From NCBI GenBank assembly GCA_047639555.1, contig JBLIOE010000005.1, positions 78,711 to 142,710 of the forward strand: a stretch of DNA of 64,000 nucleotides, read 5' to 3'. Within the stretch, counting starts at the first letter, position 1. Each line of letters begins with the position of its first letter. Both the position numbers and the translations under genes were made by a program. This DNA comes from JAJRXC01 sp047639555 (lineage in GTDB: Bacteria; Actinomycetota; Acidimicrobiia; Acidimicrobiales; Aldehydirespiratoraceae). Below, one piece after another: positions 8,990-18,239 of the stretch. The notes under the pieces are model-generated. The model was not told where the DNA came from. It did no database searches and saw only the letters and a list, made by a program, of their open reading frames with translations.

Positions 8990-9519
8990 GCAATCTTCTC
9001 GCGGCGATTTCTAGCGACTCGGATCTCTTCTTCGCTCAGAACGTCTTCTTCGGCATCTTCGCCGTCACAATGTTATTCGGCGCGGTCAAGGTCGTTACCA
9101 CCAGCAACGTCGTCCACGCGGCCCTATGGCTCGTGGTCGTGCTTTCTGGTGTTGCGTGCCAGTTCATTCTGCTCGGCGCCGAGTTCGTCGCCGTCACCCA
9201 GGTGCTTGTTTACATCGGCGCTGTGGTTGTGCTCTTCCTCTTCGGTGTGATGCTCACTCGAGCGTCCATGGGCGACGACGAATCCGTCGCCGATGAAAAG
9301 CGCACGATCGCCAGCATCGTTGGTGTGCTGCTCTTTTCGGTGATGGCCCTCGCCCTAATCGACACGTGGAGCGACGACCGGATCGTCATCGACGAACCGC
9401 AGACAGTCGCCGAAGTCAGCGACTCGATCTTCTCGCAATACATCGTCCCGTTCGAAGCCGTCTCGGTGCTGCTCCTCGCGGCGCTGATCGGTGCCATCGT
9501 CGTGGCCCGGAAAGACTGA
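8986..9519 (+). CDS. nuoJ: NADH-quinone oxidoreductase subunit J
   Basis: A 177-residue membrane subunit with five hydrophobic segments, including VTQVLVYIGAVVVLFLFGVM, the conserved helix 3 with its pi-bulge region. The ATG at 8986 overlaps the nuoI stop. A short acidic loop (SMGDDESVADEKR) follows helix 3. Confidence 0.95.
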   Translation: MSNLLAAISSDSDLFFAQNVFFGIFAVTMLFGAVKVVTTSNVVHAALWLVVVLSGVACQFILLGAEFVAVTQVLVYIGAVVVLFLFGVMLTRASMGDDESVADEKRTIASIVGVLLFSVMALALIDTWSDDRIVIDEPQTVAEVSDSIFSQYIVPFEAVSVLLLAALIGAIVVARKD

Positions 9520-9534
9520 GAGGGACCTGATCAC

Positions 9535-9834
9535 ATGCTGCTGAACCAGTTCCTGCTCCTCGCCGCCGCATTGTTTTGCATCGGCGTCTACGGCGTGCTC
9601 GCTCGCAAGAGCGGCATGCTCGTGCTGATGTCCGTTGAGCTGATCCTCAACGCCGTGAACATCAACCTCGTCGCGTTTGGTGCCCTCACCGAAGATGTCG
9701 GTGGTGAGGTGTTCGCGCTCTTCACGATCGCCGTCGCCGCCGCCGAAGTCGGCATTGGCCTCGCCATCGTCTTGCTCATGTACCGCAACCGCCGAAGCAT
9801 CGACCTCTCCGAGGCCGATCTCATGAAGGGCTGA
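9535..9834 (+). CDS. nuoK: NADH-quinone oxidoreductase subunit K
   Basis: A 99-residue, three-helix membrane subunit related to MrpC. It carries the conserved membrane Glu residues in LMSVELILNAVNINLVAF and AAAEVGIGLAIVLLMYR. Length is exactly typical. A GAGGGA sequence lies 8 to 13 bases before the ATG. Confidence 0.97.
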   Translation: MLLNQFLLLAAALFCIGVYGVLARKSGMLVLMSVELILNAVNINLVAFGALTEDVGGEVFALFTIAVAAAEVGIGLAIVLLMYRNRRSIDLSEADLMKG

Positions 9835-9844
9835 GGCGCTGCTC

Positions 9845-12373
9845 ATGTCTGTATCCGCAACCCTCGCCACGCTGGCGCCGTTTGTTACCGAAGGTCCGTC
9901 CGAGATTTCTTCGGTCACCCGCGACGCCAACTGGTTCCTGACCAACGCGTGGATCATTCCGTTGATCCCGGCGATCTCGTTCTTCATCATTTTGTTCTTC
10001 GGCAAACGTCTGCCGAAGAAGGGTGCCGAGGTCGGCATCGCCGCCGTCGGCATCGCCTTCATCCTCGCCATCCTCACGGGTGTCTCGTGGGTAGACCATC
10101 GCGACAACTTCGACGGCGAACTCAGTGAGTCGCCCTCCGTTGTCGCCCACGACGAATCTCACGCCGGCGATTCCCACGGGGATGAGCCTGACGCTCACGA
10201 AGCTGACACTCACACCGAAGAAGCCGACGACGGTTACGACGAAGAAGCCCTGGGCATCGACGTCACTGACGAATCCGGCACCTCGAGCGACTCCGTTGTT
10301 CTGACCACCGAGTCCGGCGACGAAGCCGCAGGCGACGATGGCTACGGCGAAGAGGCGCACCCCTACGTCGCCGTGCAGAACAGTGTCCCGTGGTTCCAGT
10401 CCGGCGGCATCGAATTCAGCGCCGGCATTTTGGTTGACGGCCTCTCCGTGATGATGCTCTTCGTCGTTACCTTGATCTCGCTGCTGGTCCACATCTACTC
10501 GACGGACTATGTCGGCGGCGATCGCCGCTACACCCACTACTTCGCCTTCCTTTCGCTTTTCACCGCGTCAATGCTCTTCTTTGTCCTCAGCGACAACATC
10601 TTGCAGATGATTGTTGGTTGGGAGCTCGTGGGCGTCTGCTCCTTCGCGTTGATCGGCCATTGGTGGGAAGAGAAGCCCAACAGTGATGCCGCGCTAAAGG
10701 CGTTTCTCACCAACCGCGTCGGCGACATCGGCCTGCTGATCGGCATGATCACCCTCTTCTTCGCGGCGGGCGGCGGGCAAACATTCGACACGCTGGCCAT
10801 CAACAACGCGATCAACCAGGGCGGCGTCAGCCACACCGCCCTCGTAGTTGCGGCCGCCTGTCTCATGGCCGCGGTGGCATCGAAGTCCGGTCAGTTCGTG
10901 CTGCACACTTGGCTGCCCGACGCTATGGCGGGACCCACCCCGGTCTCTGCCCTCATCCACGCAGCCACCATGGTTGTGGCGGGCATATTCATGGTCGCCC
11001 GCCTCTACCCGGTGTTCTTCGAAGGGATGTCGATCGGCGGCTCGAGTATCAACCTGCTCTCCACGATCGGTGCAGTCACGCTGGTCTTTGCCGGGCTGCT
11101 CGCCTTCGTTCAGACCGACATCAAGAAGGTGCTGGCCTACTCCACGGTCTCGCAACTCGGCTACATGGCCATGGCTCTCGGCGTCGGTGCCTGGGGTGCG
11201 GCCGTCTTCCATCTCTTCACCCACGCCTTCTTCAAGGCCAACCTCTTCCTCGGCTCCGGCTCGGTCGCTCACGCGGTCCACAGCTTCGACATGAAGAAAG
11301 ACATGGGCGGCATGAAGAAGTTCATGCCGCAGACCTACAAGACCTTCATCATCGGTGCGGTTGCTCTCGCCGGCGTGTTCCCGCTGGCCGGCTTCTGGTC
11401 GAAGGACGAGATCCTTGTCGGCACCGGTGGCTGGGGCTTCTTCGGGGGCACCGGCGGCAATGGCGCCTACACGTTCCATCTCACGATGGGCATGATTGGC
11501 GCCGCTCTCACCGCGGCCTACATGACCCGCTGCATCTACCTCACGTTCCACGGTGAGTACCGCGGCAACGACCACCCCGATGATCACGCCCCCGTCGATG
11601 CCCACGACGCAGACGGTGTCGCGGTCTCGGCGCACACCGACGAAAGCCACGATCCGCACGAATCCGGGCCCCGCATCCTGTGGCCGCTTTACATCCTTTC
11701 GGGATTCTCGCTGGTCATTGGTTTCGTCAACTTGCCTCCAGGATTCTTCGAGAGTTCGAAGGTGCTCAGCTTCTTGCCCGACGGATGGGAGGAGCGCTTC
11801 TTGCACTTCGTCGAACCCGAAGGTGCTTCGTACTTCCCGGGGATCGGCCACGGCACGCCGAGTTGGTCGCTCGCCGTCGTCTCCAGCCTGATTGCTTTCG
11901 CCGGCGCCGGCCTCGCTTACCGGTACTACTTCGTGAAGGTCGACGGGTTGGCGAAGTCCACCGGACAACACCTCACCGAACTGCCCAACGGTCCCGTCAC
12001 CACCAACAAGTGGGCCCGAGCGGGCCACACCGTGCTCGTCGAGAAGTACTACCTCGATCACCTCTACACCGGCATCATCGCGGGGGCCACCAAGGGCCCG
12101 ATCGCCCGAGCCGTCAACTGGGTCAACCAGAACATCATCGACGGTGCGGTCAACACCGCCGGCGAAACCGCAGTGATGGTAGGCAAGGGTGTCTACAGCA
12201 AGATCGATCAGGGTGTGATCGAAGGCGTCGTCAACGGATCCGGCCGGGTCTCCGACGCCACCGGCGAAGAGCTTCGCCACATCAACTCCGGCAAGGTCCA
12301 GAACTACGCCGCCATCATGTTCGCCGGCGCCGCCCTCTTGGCCGGTGCCTTCATCATCATTCTCGCCCTCTAG
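9845..12373 (+). CDS. nuoL: NADH-quinone oxidoreductase subunit L, with long His/acidic insert
   Basis: The antiporter-like distal subunit of complex I, 842 residues against about 610 to 660 in most bacteria. Core motifs are present: WELVGVCSFALIGHWW, HTWLPDAMAGPTPVSALIHA, KVLAYSTVSQLGYM and HAFFKANLFLGSGSV. The extra length is partly a loop at residues 83-175 (bases about 10091-10369), about one third Asp/Glu with seven His, placed after the second predicted helix. A second His/Asp-rich loop lies at about 11555-11670. The C-terminus holds a long amphipathic stretch and a final helix. The insert is in frame and flanked by normal sequence. Confidence 0.95.
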   Translation: MSVSATLATLAPFVTEGPSEISSVTRDANWFLTNAWIIPLIPAISFFIILFFGKRLPKKGAEVGIAAVGIAFILAILTGVSWVDHRDNFDGELSESPSVVAHDESHAGDSHGDEPDAHEADTHTEEADDGYDEEALGIDVTDESGTSSDSVVLTTESGDEAAGDDGYGEEAHPYVAVQNSVPWFQSGGIEFSAGILVDGLSVMMLFVVTLISLLVHIYSTDYVGGDRRYTHYFAFLSLFTASMLFFVLSDNILQMIVGWELVGVCSFALIGHWWEEKPNSDAALKAFLTNRVGDIGLLIGMITLFFAAGGGQTFDTLAINNAINQGGVSHTALVVAAACLMAAVASKSGQFVLHTWLPDAMAGPTPVSALIHAATMVVAGIFMVARLYPVFFEGMSIGGSSINLLSTIGAVTLVFAGLLAFVQTDIKKVLAYSTVSQLGYMAMALGVGAWGAAVFHLFTHAFFKANLFLGSGSVAHAVHSFDMKKDMGGMKKFMPQTYKTFIIGAVALAGVFPLAGFWSKDEILVGTGGWGFFGGTGGNGAYTFHLTMGMIGAALTAAYMTRCIYLTFHGEYRGNDHPDDHAPVDAHDADGVAVSAHTDESHDPHESGPRILWPLYILSGFSLVIGFVNLPPGFFESSKVLSFLPDGWEERFLHFVEPEGASYFPGIGHGTPSWSLAVVSSLIAFAGAGLAYRYYFVKVDGLAKSTGQHLTELPNGPVTTNKWARAGHTVLVEKYYLDHLYTGIIAGATKGPIARAVNWVNQNIIDGAVNTAGETAVMVGKGVYSKIDQGVIEGVVNGSGRVSDATGEELRHINSGKVQNYAAIMFAGAALLAGAFIIILAL

Positions 12374-12386
12374 GAATCCCGGAAAA

Positions 12387-13979
12387 ATGGACACACTAGA
12401 TACCAACAACTGGCTGCTCACCGCCCTGGTCTTCGCCCCGCTCGCCGGCGCGTTGCTCATGGTCCTCATCCCCGAGAAGGAAGAGGACGCCCAGAAGCAG
12501 TGGGCGATCTTCACCTCTCTCGTCACGCTCGGACTCGGCGTATGGCTGCTGTTCGACTTCGACTACGACCAGGCCGGCGCCCTGCAGTACTTCGTCGACA
12601 AGGACTGGATCGAAGTCATCGGGGCCGGTTACACGATGGGCGTCGACGGCATGTCGCTGCCGCTCATCGCTCTCACCGTCTTTGTGATGCCGCTGGTTTT
12701 CATCTACTCGTGGAACCACATTCCGAGCCCGGGGAACGCGAAGGCGTTCCTCATGCTGATGCTCATCCTCGAGACGGGAATGATCGGCACCTTCGTTGCC
12801 CAGGACCTCATCCTCTTCTTCGTCTTCTTCGAGGTCGTCCTGCTCCCGATGTTCTTCATGATTGCGGTCTGGGGTGGCGAGGATCGCCGCTACGCCTCGC
12901 TGAAGTTCTTCCTCTACACCCTCTTCGGCTCGGCCCTCATGCTGCTGTCGTTCCTCGCGCTGTTCTTCCTCACGACGGATCCGGCCACCGGCGAGCACAC
13001 CTTCAACATGCTGGTGCTTTCGGAGAACGCCGGAGACGGCATTGTCCGATCTACGCAGCTCCTGATCTTTGGCGGCATGTTTGTCGGCTTCGGCGTGAAA
13101 GTGCCGATGTTCCCGTTCCACACCTGGCTGCCCGACGCTCACACGCAGGCGCCTACGCAGGGATCGGTGATCCTGGCCGCCGTTCTCCTCAAGCTCGGTG
13201 CCTACGGATTTATCCGTATCGCGATACCGATGTTGCCGGAAGCCGCTGAGGCCTGGGCCCCTTGGATCGGCCTACTCGCCGTCATTGGCATCATCTATGG
13301 CGCCCTCGGTTGTCTCGCTCAAACCGATATGAAGCGCTTGATCGCTTTCTCTTCGGTGGCGCACATGGGCTTCGTGATGCTCGGCATCTCGACCCTCACC
13401 GACTTCGGCATCAATGCGGCCATCTACGGCATGGTCGCTCACGGACTCATCACCGGCATGCTCTTCTTCGTCGCCGGTGCCGTGAAGGAGCGTTACCACA
13501 CCCTCGAGATCGACCGTCTCGGTGGCATGTTGCTGCAAGCGCCGAAGCTCGGCTGGATCCTTGGTTTCACCGTCATGGCTTCCCTCGGTCTTCCGGGCCT
13601 CGCCGGCTTCTGGGGTGAGTTCCCCGCCATCCTTTCGGCCTATAACCCGGCTGCGGGCCTGGCCGAGGAGACCTTCCGTGGCTACATGGTCGTCGCCGCG
13701 ATCGGCACCGTTCTGGCCGCCGGTTATCTGTTGTGGCTCTTGCAACGCACGGCGATGGGCGAGCCGTCTGAGGAGTTCGCGAATGATCCGGAGATCACCG
13801 ACGTCACCATGATCGAGTGGATCGCGTGGACCCCCTTCCTCGTGCTAATCCTCGTCTTCGGTATTGCCCCTGGCCTCATCTTCGATATCACCGATCCCGC
13901 CGTTGTCGAGTCGCTTCGAGGTTGTCTCGAGACAGGTTGCGAAGCAGCCCGTACCGCGGCTGAGGCCGCCGGAGGCTGA
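12387..13979 (+). CDS. nuoM: NADH-quinone oxidoreductase subunit M
   Basis: A 530-residue antiporter-like subunit. Conserved features include FFEVVLLPMFFMI with its proton-channel Glu, KVPMFPFHTWLPDAHTQAPT and KRLIAFSSVAHMGFVMLG. The ATG at 12387 is preceded by AGGA. It lies 13 bases after nuoL and ends two bases before nuoN. Confidence 0.96.
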   Translation: MDTLDTNNWLLTALVFAPLAGALLMVLIPEKEEDAQKQWAIFTSLVTLGLGVWLLFDFDYDQAGALQYFVDKDWIEVIGAGYTMGVDGMSLPLIALTVFVMPLVFIYSWNHIPSPGNAKAFLMLMLILETGMIGTFVAQDLILFFVFFEVVLLPMFFMIAVWGGEDRRYASLKFFLYTLFGSALMLLSFLALFFLTTDPATGEHTFNMLVLSENAGDGIVRSTQLLIFGGMFVGFGVKVPMFPFHTWLPDAHTQAPTQGSVILAAVLLKLGAYGFIRIAIPMLPEAAEAWAPWIGLLAVIGIIYGALGCLAQTDMKRLIAFSSVAHMGFVMLGISTLTDFGINAAIYGMVAHGLITGMLFFVAGAVKERYHTLEIDRLGGMLLQAPKLGWILGFTVMASLGLPGLAGFWGEFPAILSAYNPAAGLAEETFRGYMVVAAIGTVLAAGYLLWLLQRTAMGEPSEEFANDPEITDVTMIEWIAWTPFLVLILVFGIAPGLIFDITDPAVVESLRGCLETGCEAARTAAEAAGG

Positions 13980-13981
13980 GC

Positions 13982-15493
13982 ATGTTCGCTGTACTCGCTG
14001 CCGCCGGGGAGGAATTTGTCCGTCCCTCGATCGATTGGCACGCCGCCGCGCCGGAGCTCACGCTCCTCGCCTTTGGCGCGTTGATCACGATGATGGACAT
14101 CGGCTGGCTCGAACGCGGCCGCAAGGCCACGCCCGCCATCGCCTCGCTCGCCCTCCTCGCCACGATGATTCCGATCATCACGCTGGCCAACGACGGAGTC
14201 GATCGTTCGATGTTTGGCGGCGCGTTCGTCGTCGACAACTACTCGCTGATCATGAAGGCGATGTTTGTCCTCGCTGGTTATGTGGTCGTCTTGTTGTCGG
14301 CGAACTACATCGCCGAAGGCGACTATTGGGAGAACGAGTACTACGGCCTTCTCCTCAGCTCCATTCTTGGCATGGTGCTCATGGCCTCCGCTCGTGATCT
14401 CATCACAATCTTCATCGCCCTTGAGCTGCTGTCCATCCCGGCCTACATGTTGGCCACCTGGCGCAAACGAGACCTCAAGAGCAACGAGGCGGGGATGAAG
14501 TATTACCTCATGGGTGTGTTCGCCTCTGCGGTAATGCTCTACGGAATGTCGCTGCTCTACGGCAGCACCGGCTCCACGCTGCTCACCGATATCAATGCGG
14601 CCGTCAGCGCCAGCGCCGACCCGAGCGCAGTTGTTGTGCTCGGCATCGTCTTTGTGGTGGTTGGCTTCGCCTTTAAGGTCTCGGCCTTCCCGTTCCACAC
14701 CTGGGCCCCCGACACCTACGAGGGTGCACCCACGCCGGTCACCGCTTTCCTGTCGGTTGCGTCAAAGGCCGCCGGTTTCGTGGCGCTGATGAACATCGTG
14801 TTTGTTGGTCTGCTCGGACGAGCCGATGTGGTTGAGCCGCTCATGTGGGTCCTCGCTGCGGCGTCGATGACTGTCGGCAACCTGATCGCGCTTCGTCAAA
14901 CCAACATCGTGCGAATGCTCGCCTACTCCGGTGTTGCCCAAGCGGGCTACATGCTCGCCCCGCTGGCCGTGGTTGGTGATGTCCCCGACACGGCGCTCGG
15001 TGCGGTCGTCACCTATCTCGTGATCTACGCGGCGATGAACCTCGGCGCCTTCGGCGTAGTCATCGCGGTTGCTCGGAAGACCCGCTCTGCGGAGATCGGG
15101 GACTTCCGTGGTCTCTTCCATTACGCCCCCGGCCTCACCGTCGCCATGACGATCTTTCTGTTCGCGCTGGCCGGCATTCCTCCGCTCGGCGGCTGGTTTG
15201 CGAAGTTCCGAGTGATGGAAGCGCTCATCGATGCCAACAACGCTTCTGGCGTGGTGCTCGGTGTGGTGGTGGCCGTCAATTCGGTGATCGCTCTCTACTA
15301 CTACGCCCGTATCGGCCTCAGCATGTGGGGCGATGAAGCGCCCGATGGCGATCTCGCTCGAGTCGACGTGCCCGTATCGTTGATCGCCGCGATTGGTATC
15401 ACCGGCATCGTCACGATCGCCTTCGGTCTCGGCCTCGTGGTCGGCGACTTCACCGACCTCAGCCTCTTGCCTGCGCTCGCCGCAGGCGGCTGA
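13982..15493 (+). CDS. nuoN: NADH-quinone oxidoreductase subunit N
   Basis: A 503-residue antiporter-like subunit. It carries the family helices with ALELLSIPAYMLATW (key Glu), KVSAFPFHTWAPDTYEGAPT (key Lys) and RMLAYSGVAQAGYML. It is the last nuo gene. The methyltransferase gene begins 40 bases later. Confidence 0.96.
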   Translation: MFAVLAAAGEEFVRPSIDWHAAAPELTLLAFGALITMMDIGWLERGRKATPAIASLALLATMIPIITLANDGVDRSMFGGAFVVDNYSLIMKAMFVLAGYVVVLLSANYIAEGDYWENEYYGLLLSSILGMVLMASARDLITIFIALELLSIPAYMLATWRKRDLKSNEAGMKYYLMGVFASAVMLYGMSLLYGSTGSTLLTDINAAVSASADPSAVVVLGIVFVVVGFAFKVSAFPFHTWAPDTYEGAPTPVTAFLSVASKAAGFVALMNIVFVGLLGRADVVEPLMWVLAAASMTVGNLIALRQTNIVRMLAYSGVAQAGYMLAPLAVVGDVPDTALGAVVTYLVIYAAMNLGAFGVVIAVARKTRSAEIGDFRGLFHYAPGLTVAMTIFLFALAGIPPLGGWFAKFRVMEALIDANNASGVVLGVVVAVNSVIALYYYARIGLSMWGDEAPDGDLARVDVPVSLIAAIGITGIVTIAFGLGLVVGDFTDLSLLPALAAGG

Positions 15494-15533
15494 TCACGTC
15501 GACTGTCGCGCGACGACATCCGGTCCTGGTCGA

Positions 15534-16604
15534 ATGAGTTCCGTGCCCGGTGACTCACTCGCCGCTCGGCTCGATCGACAGATTGCCGAGCGGGGTTCGA
15601 TCCCGGTCTCGGAGTATGTGGCGCAGGCGCTCTACGACCCGGACGAAGGGTTCTACGCGGTCAGCGGTCAAGCCGGTCGTCGTGGCGATTTCCTGACCGC
15701 GCCTGAAGTTGGCCCGCTCTTTGGCGCAGTCATCGCTCAGGCCGTTGACGAATGGTGGACCGAAGCCGGTCGACCGGCGATGTTCACGATCGAGGAGTGG
15801 GGAGCGGGCCCGGGCACCCTCGCTCGGGCCGTCGTCGCCGCTGCGCCTGTGGTGCTGACTGCGGGCGCATTGCGCTGGACGCAGGTAGAAGTGTCGGCCG
15901 CCCAGCGGGCCCAACACCTGACTCACCCAAACCTGGCGTCGCTGGCTCCCGACGATCTCACGCCGAGCGAAAACGGGCGGGTCGACCTGGTCTTCGCCAA
16001 TGAACTGCTCGACAATCTGCCGTTCGATGTTGCGACATTCGACGGAGTGACCTGGCACGAGCTGCGCGTTGGCCCTCGCCGCGACGGTGCTGCCTACTCG
16101 CTCGAAGTGAGGGAGCCGCTCGACGCCGTCACCGTTGCTCACCACCACCTGCCACTCGATCTTGCGGCTGGTTCGCGGCTTCCTCTCCTTCGCGAGGCCC
16201 AACGATGGGTGCAGGCGGCTCGCGCCCGGGCACCGCGCGTAGTGGTCGCCGACTATGGCGCCGACTCATCTACTCTCGCGGCCCGCGACGGCGGTTGGTT
16301 GCGCACCCATGTCGGGCACCAGGGCCGCGCCGACTGGCTGAGCGCTCCAGGTTCGTGCGACATCACCACCGATCTCGCGATCGAGCAGGTGCTCGACGAC
16401 GGCGTCGTGCTCTCGCAGGCGGACTGGTTGCGGCGTCACGGTATCGATGAGCTGGTCGATGCCGGACGGGCGATTTGGGAGGCCTCGGCCGGTATCGGTG
16501 ATCTTGCCGCATTGAAGGGGCGGAGCCGGATCCGAGAAGCGGAGGCCCTCCTTGATCCGGCGGGAATGGGCGGCTTCCTGTTCCTGGAGTGGATGTCGGC
16601 CTAG
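15534..16604 (+). CDS. SAM-dependent methyltransferase, MidA/NDUFAF7 family
   Basis: A 356-residue class I methyltransferase of the COG1565 family. Motifs in order are GDFLTAPEVGPLFG near residue 43, the SAM-binding EEWGAGPGTLARAV near 84, and FANELLDNLPFDV near 155. In mitochondria the homologue NDUFAF7 dimethylates an Arg of the 49-kDa (NuoD) subunit early in complex I assembly. Its position right after nuoN suggests it modifies NuoD here too; that role is inferred from family and context. The ATG has no strong SD, so it may be read from the nuo transcript. Confidence 0.85.
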   Translation: MSSVPGDSLAARLDRQIAERGSIPVSEYVAQALYDPDEGFYAVSGQAGRRGDFLTAPEVGPLFGAVIAQAVDEWWTEAGRPAMFTIEEWGAGPGTLARAVVAAAPVVLTAGALRWTQVEVSAAQRAQHLTHPNLASLAPDDLTPSENGRVDLVFANELLDNLPFDVATFDGVTWHELRVGPRRDGAAYSLEVREPLDAVTVAHHHLPLDLAAGSRLPLLREAQRWVQAARARAPRVVVADYGADSSTLAARDGGWLRTHVGHQGRADWLSAPGSCDITTDLAIEQVLDDGVVLSQADWLRRHGIDELVDAGRAIWEASAGIGDLAALKGRSRIREAEALLDPAGMGGFLFLEWMSA

Positions 16605-16692
16605 GCCCGCAGCACCGTCGGCCCAGACCGGGTCATGGGTCGCAAATGAGTCGGTCGCCTCATATTCGAGCCGCCGTTGTGCAGTTACCTGG

Positions 16693-16971
16693 GTGCTCGT
16701 GGCCTCTATCGAAACCCCAGCCGTCCTCGGCGATCAAACCTTGCATGTCGATCACTTCGGCCTCAGCATTGGTTTGGTCTCTGTTGGGCTTCCGCTCTCC
16801 TGCACCCCGGACGATGTGTACCGGCGCTATCTCGACCTCATGCGACTTATGCAACGTGGTCCGATCGACAAGTTCGAAGCGCCGAGTGCTGATCTACAGG
16901 CCCTTTCCGACGCGACGTTCGCCGACTGCACCTATGTCGCTCGGCGCCTCATCGCGCTTCAGGCCTCGTAG
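16693..16971 (+). CDS. Small hypothetical protein, about 92 aa
   Basis: Unrecognised. Starting from a GTG at 16693 (a second GTG lies at 16699), it reads as a soluble protein with PDDVYRRYLDLMRLMQRG in the middle and ADCTYVARRLIALQAS at the end, likely helical. There is no Cys cluster or membrane segment. Amino-acid use is coherent and it fills the gap before tetR, but it lacks an obvious ribosome binding site. Confidence 0.45.
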   Translation: MLVASIETPAVLGDQTLHVDHFGLSIGLVSVGLPLSCTPDDVYRRYLDLMRLMQRGPIDKFEAPSADLQALSDATFADCTYVARRLIALQAS

Positions 16972-17020
16972 TGGTCCAACGGGCCTGACCCTCGATCCGG
17001 ACCGAGCCGGGTCGACAACC

Positions 17021-17026
17021 TACACT
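17021..17026 (+). promoter_or_regulatory. -10 box (TACACT) of the TetR gene, leaderless type
   Basis: TACACT is followed by 7 bases and the GTG at 17034. This indicates a leaderless transcript and supports the GTG start. Confidence 0.5.
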
Positions 17027-17033
17027 TGGCTTC

Positions 17034-17657
17034 GTGCTCGAGACCGAACGTCAACCGCTGACCCGACGGCGTATTGCCGATGCGGCTCTGCAGATGATCG
17101 ACGAACTTGGTCTCGACGCACTCAGCATGCGCAAACTGGGCGGCGAACTCGGCGTGGAAGCGATGTCGCTCTACAACTACGTCACGAACAAGGCCGACTT
17201 GCTCGATGCGGTCGCCGACCGTCTGTATGGCGATGTGCTCGATGCCTACGGTCATCCCGACGGCGATTGGAAGGTTCACGCTCGGGCCTTGTCACACGCC
17301 TATGTCGATGTTGCCGCGGCGCATCCGCGCGCGGTGAGCCTCTTGATCTCGCCGGCGAGCGGATCCGCAAACGCCGAAGAATTCGACGCTCGTATTGTGG
17401 GCGCCGCCCAGCTCATGACCTCGGATCCGCGAACGGGGGCGCTGGCCTTTTCGACCGTCGCCTGTTGGGTGATTGGCACGATCGTGCAGGAGCACGGTCT
17501 GATACAGACCCCAACACCGCGTGTTTCTGATTCTGATGTGGCCGAACACATGGCTACCTTCCGGTCTGCCGCCGAGTCGCTTTCCACCGCGGACCGGTTC
17601 AACGAGGGTCTGGAAACCGTGCTCGCGGGCCTCGAAGCCCGCTACTTCCCGAGCTGA
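17034..17657 (+). CDS. TetR/AcrR-family transcriptional regulator
   Basis: A 207-residue repressor. The N-terminal helix-turn-helix runs from RRRIADAALQMIDELG to SLYNYVTNKADLLDAV, residues 10-58. The rest is a ligand-binding region of the tetracycline-repressor C-terminal type. Targets are usually neighbouring genes; the convergent SnoaL gene is downstream and no operator is obvious. The inducer is unknown. Confidence 0.9.
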   Translation: MLETERQPLTRRRIADAALQMIDELGLDALSMRKLGGELGVEAMSLYNYVTNKADLLDAVADRLYGDVLDAYGHPDGDWKVHARALSHAYVDVAAAHPRAVSLLISPASGSANAEEFDARIVGAAQLMTSDPRTGALAFSTVACWVIGTIVQEHGLIQTPTPRVSDSDVAEHMATFRSAAESLSTADRFNEGLETVLAGLEARYFPS

Positions 17658-17660
17658 TCG

Positions 17661-18119
17661 CTACTCGGCGAGCAGGTCGTGCCAACCCGCCGCGATGTGC
17701 TCTAGCCACCACTGGGGCGCGTTGTCGAGCAGGTTCGACATGTTGGAGTAGTCGTGCCAGCGATGGATCAATCCGTCGTTCGTGAGCTCCATCACGGAGA
17801 CGAACGGATGCATCACCCGTTCGCCGGTTTTGAAGACCCACTCTTCCTTGTGTTCGGTGACCACCCGGTCGCCGTCGGCCATAATGACCGGCTCATGATG
17901 GAGGTGCTCGGGGACCGGCTCTAGGCCGAGCCGGAGGCGAGCGACGATCTGGGCGGGACCGTGGGCGCCGCCCCCGGCTTCACCGATGCCGACGTCGACA
18001 TAGTTTGCGTCGGCCGTGAAGAACGACGCGATGCCATCCCAGTCGTGGGCGTAGAGCGCATCCCAGTAACGGGTGACGATCTCGCGATTGCGGGCCGTGT
18101 TGTCTGACGGAGTGCTCAT
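17661..18119 (-). CDS. SnoaL-like / nuclear-transport-factor-2-fold protein
   Basis: A 152-residue protein of the SnoaL/NTF2 fold. Typical features are IVTRYWDALYAHDWDGIASF at the start, a segment near YVDVGIGEAGGGAHGP, and LIHRWHDYSNMSN near the end. Members are cyclases, isomerases, limonene-epoxide hydrolases or non-enzymatic binders; the sequence does not decide. A TACGCT box ends 6 bases before the ATG at 18119. It is convergent with the TetR gene. Confidence 0.75.
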   Translation of the reverse strand: MSTPSDNTARNREIVTRYWDALYAHDWDGIASFFTADANYVDVGIGEAGGGAHGPAQIVARLRLGLEPVPEHLHHEPVIMADGDRVVTEHKEEWVFKTGERVMHPFVSVMELTNDGLIHRWHDYSNMSNLLDNAPQWWLEHIAAGWHDLLAE

Positions 18120-18125
18120 CGAGGA

Positions 18126-18131
18126 AGCGTA
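18126..18131 (-). promoter_or_regulatory. -10 box (TACGCT) of the SnoaL gene, leaderless type
   Basis: TACGCT on the minus strand is followed by 6 bases and the ATG at 18119. Confidence 0.45.
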
Positions 18132-18239
18132 GGCGGCTACGGCCCGGGCGGGCGAGAGCCAGCGTGACCGCCCGGCGTGCGCCAACACCGAGAGTGTCGG
18201 TGGTGGCACAGGCCAGGTGGTCAGCTCCCCTCCAGGGGT

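Noticed and set aside
9355..10537. Long minus-strand open frames antisense to nuoJ, nuoK and nuoL
   Set aside because: They mirror the codon pattern of the well-identified nuo genes and lack starts, motifs or hydrophobic segments of their own.
10694..12526. A 610-residue minus-strand open frame opposite nuoL
   Set aside because: High-GC codon bias leaves the antisense frame open; the product has no family features and nuoL is certain.
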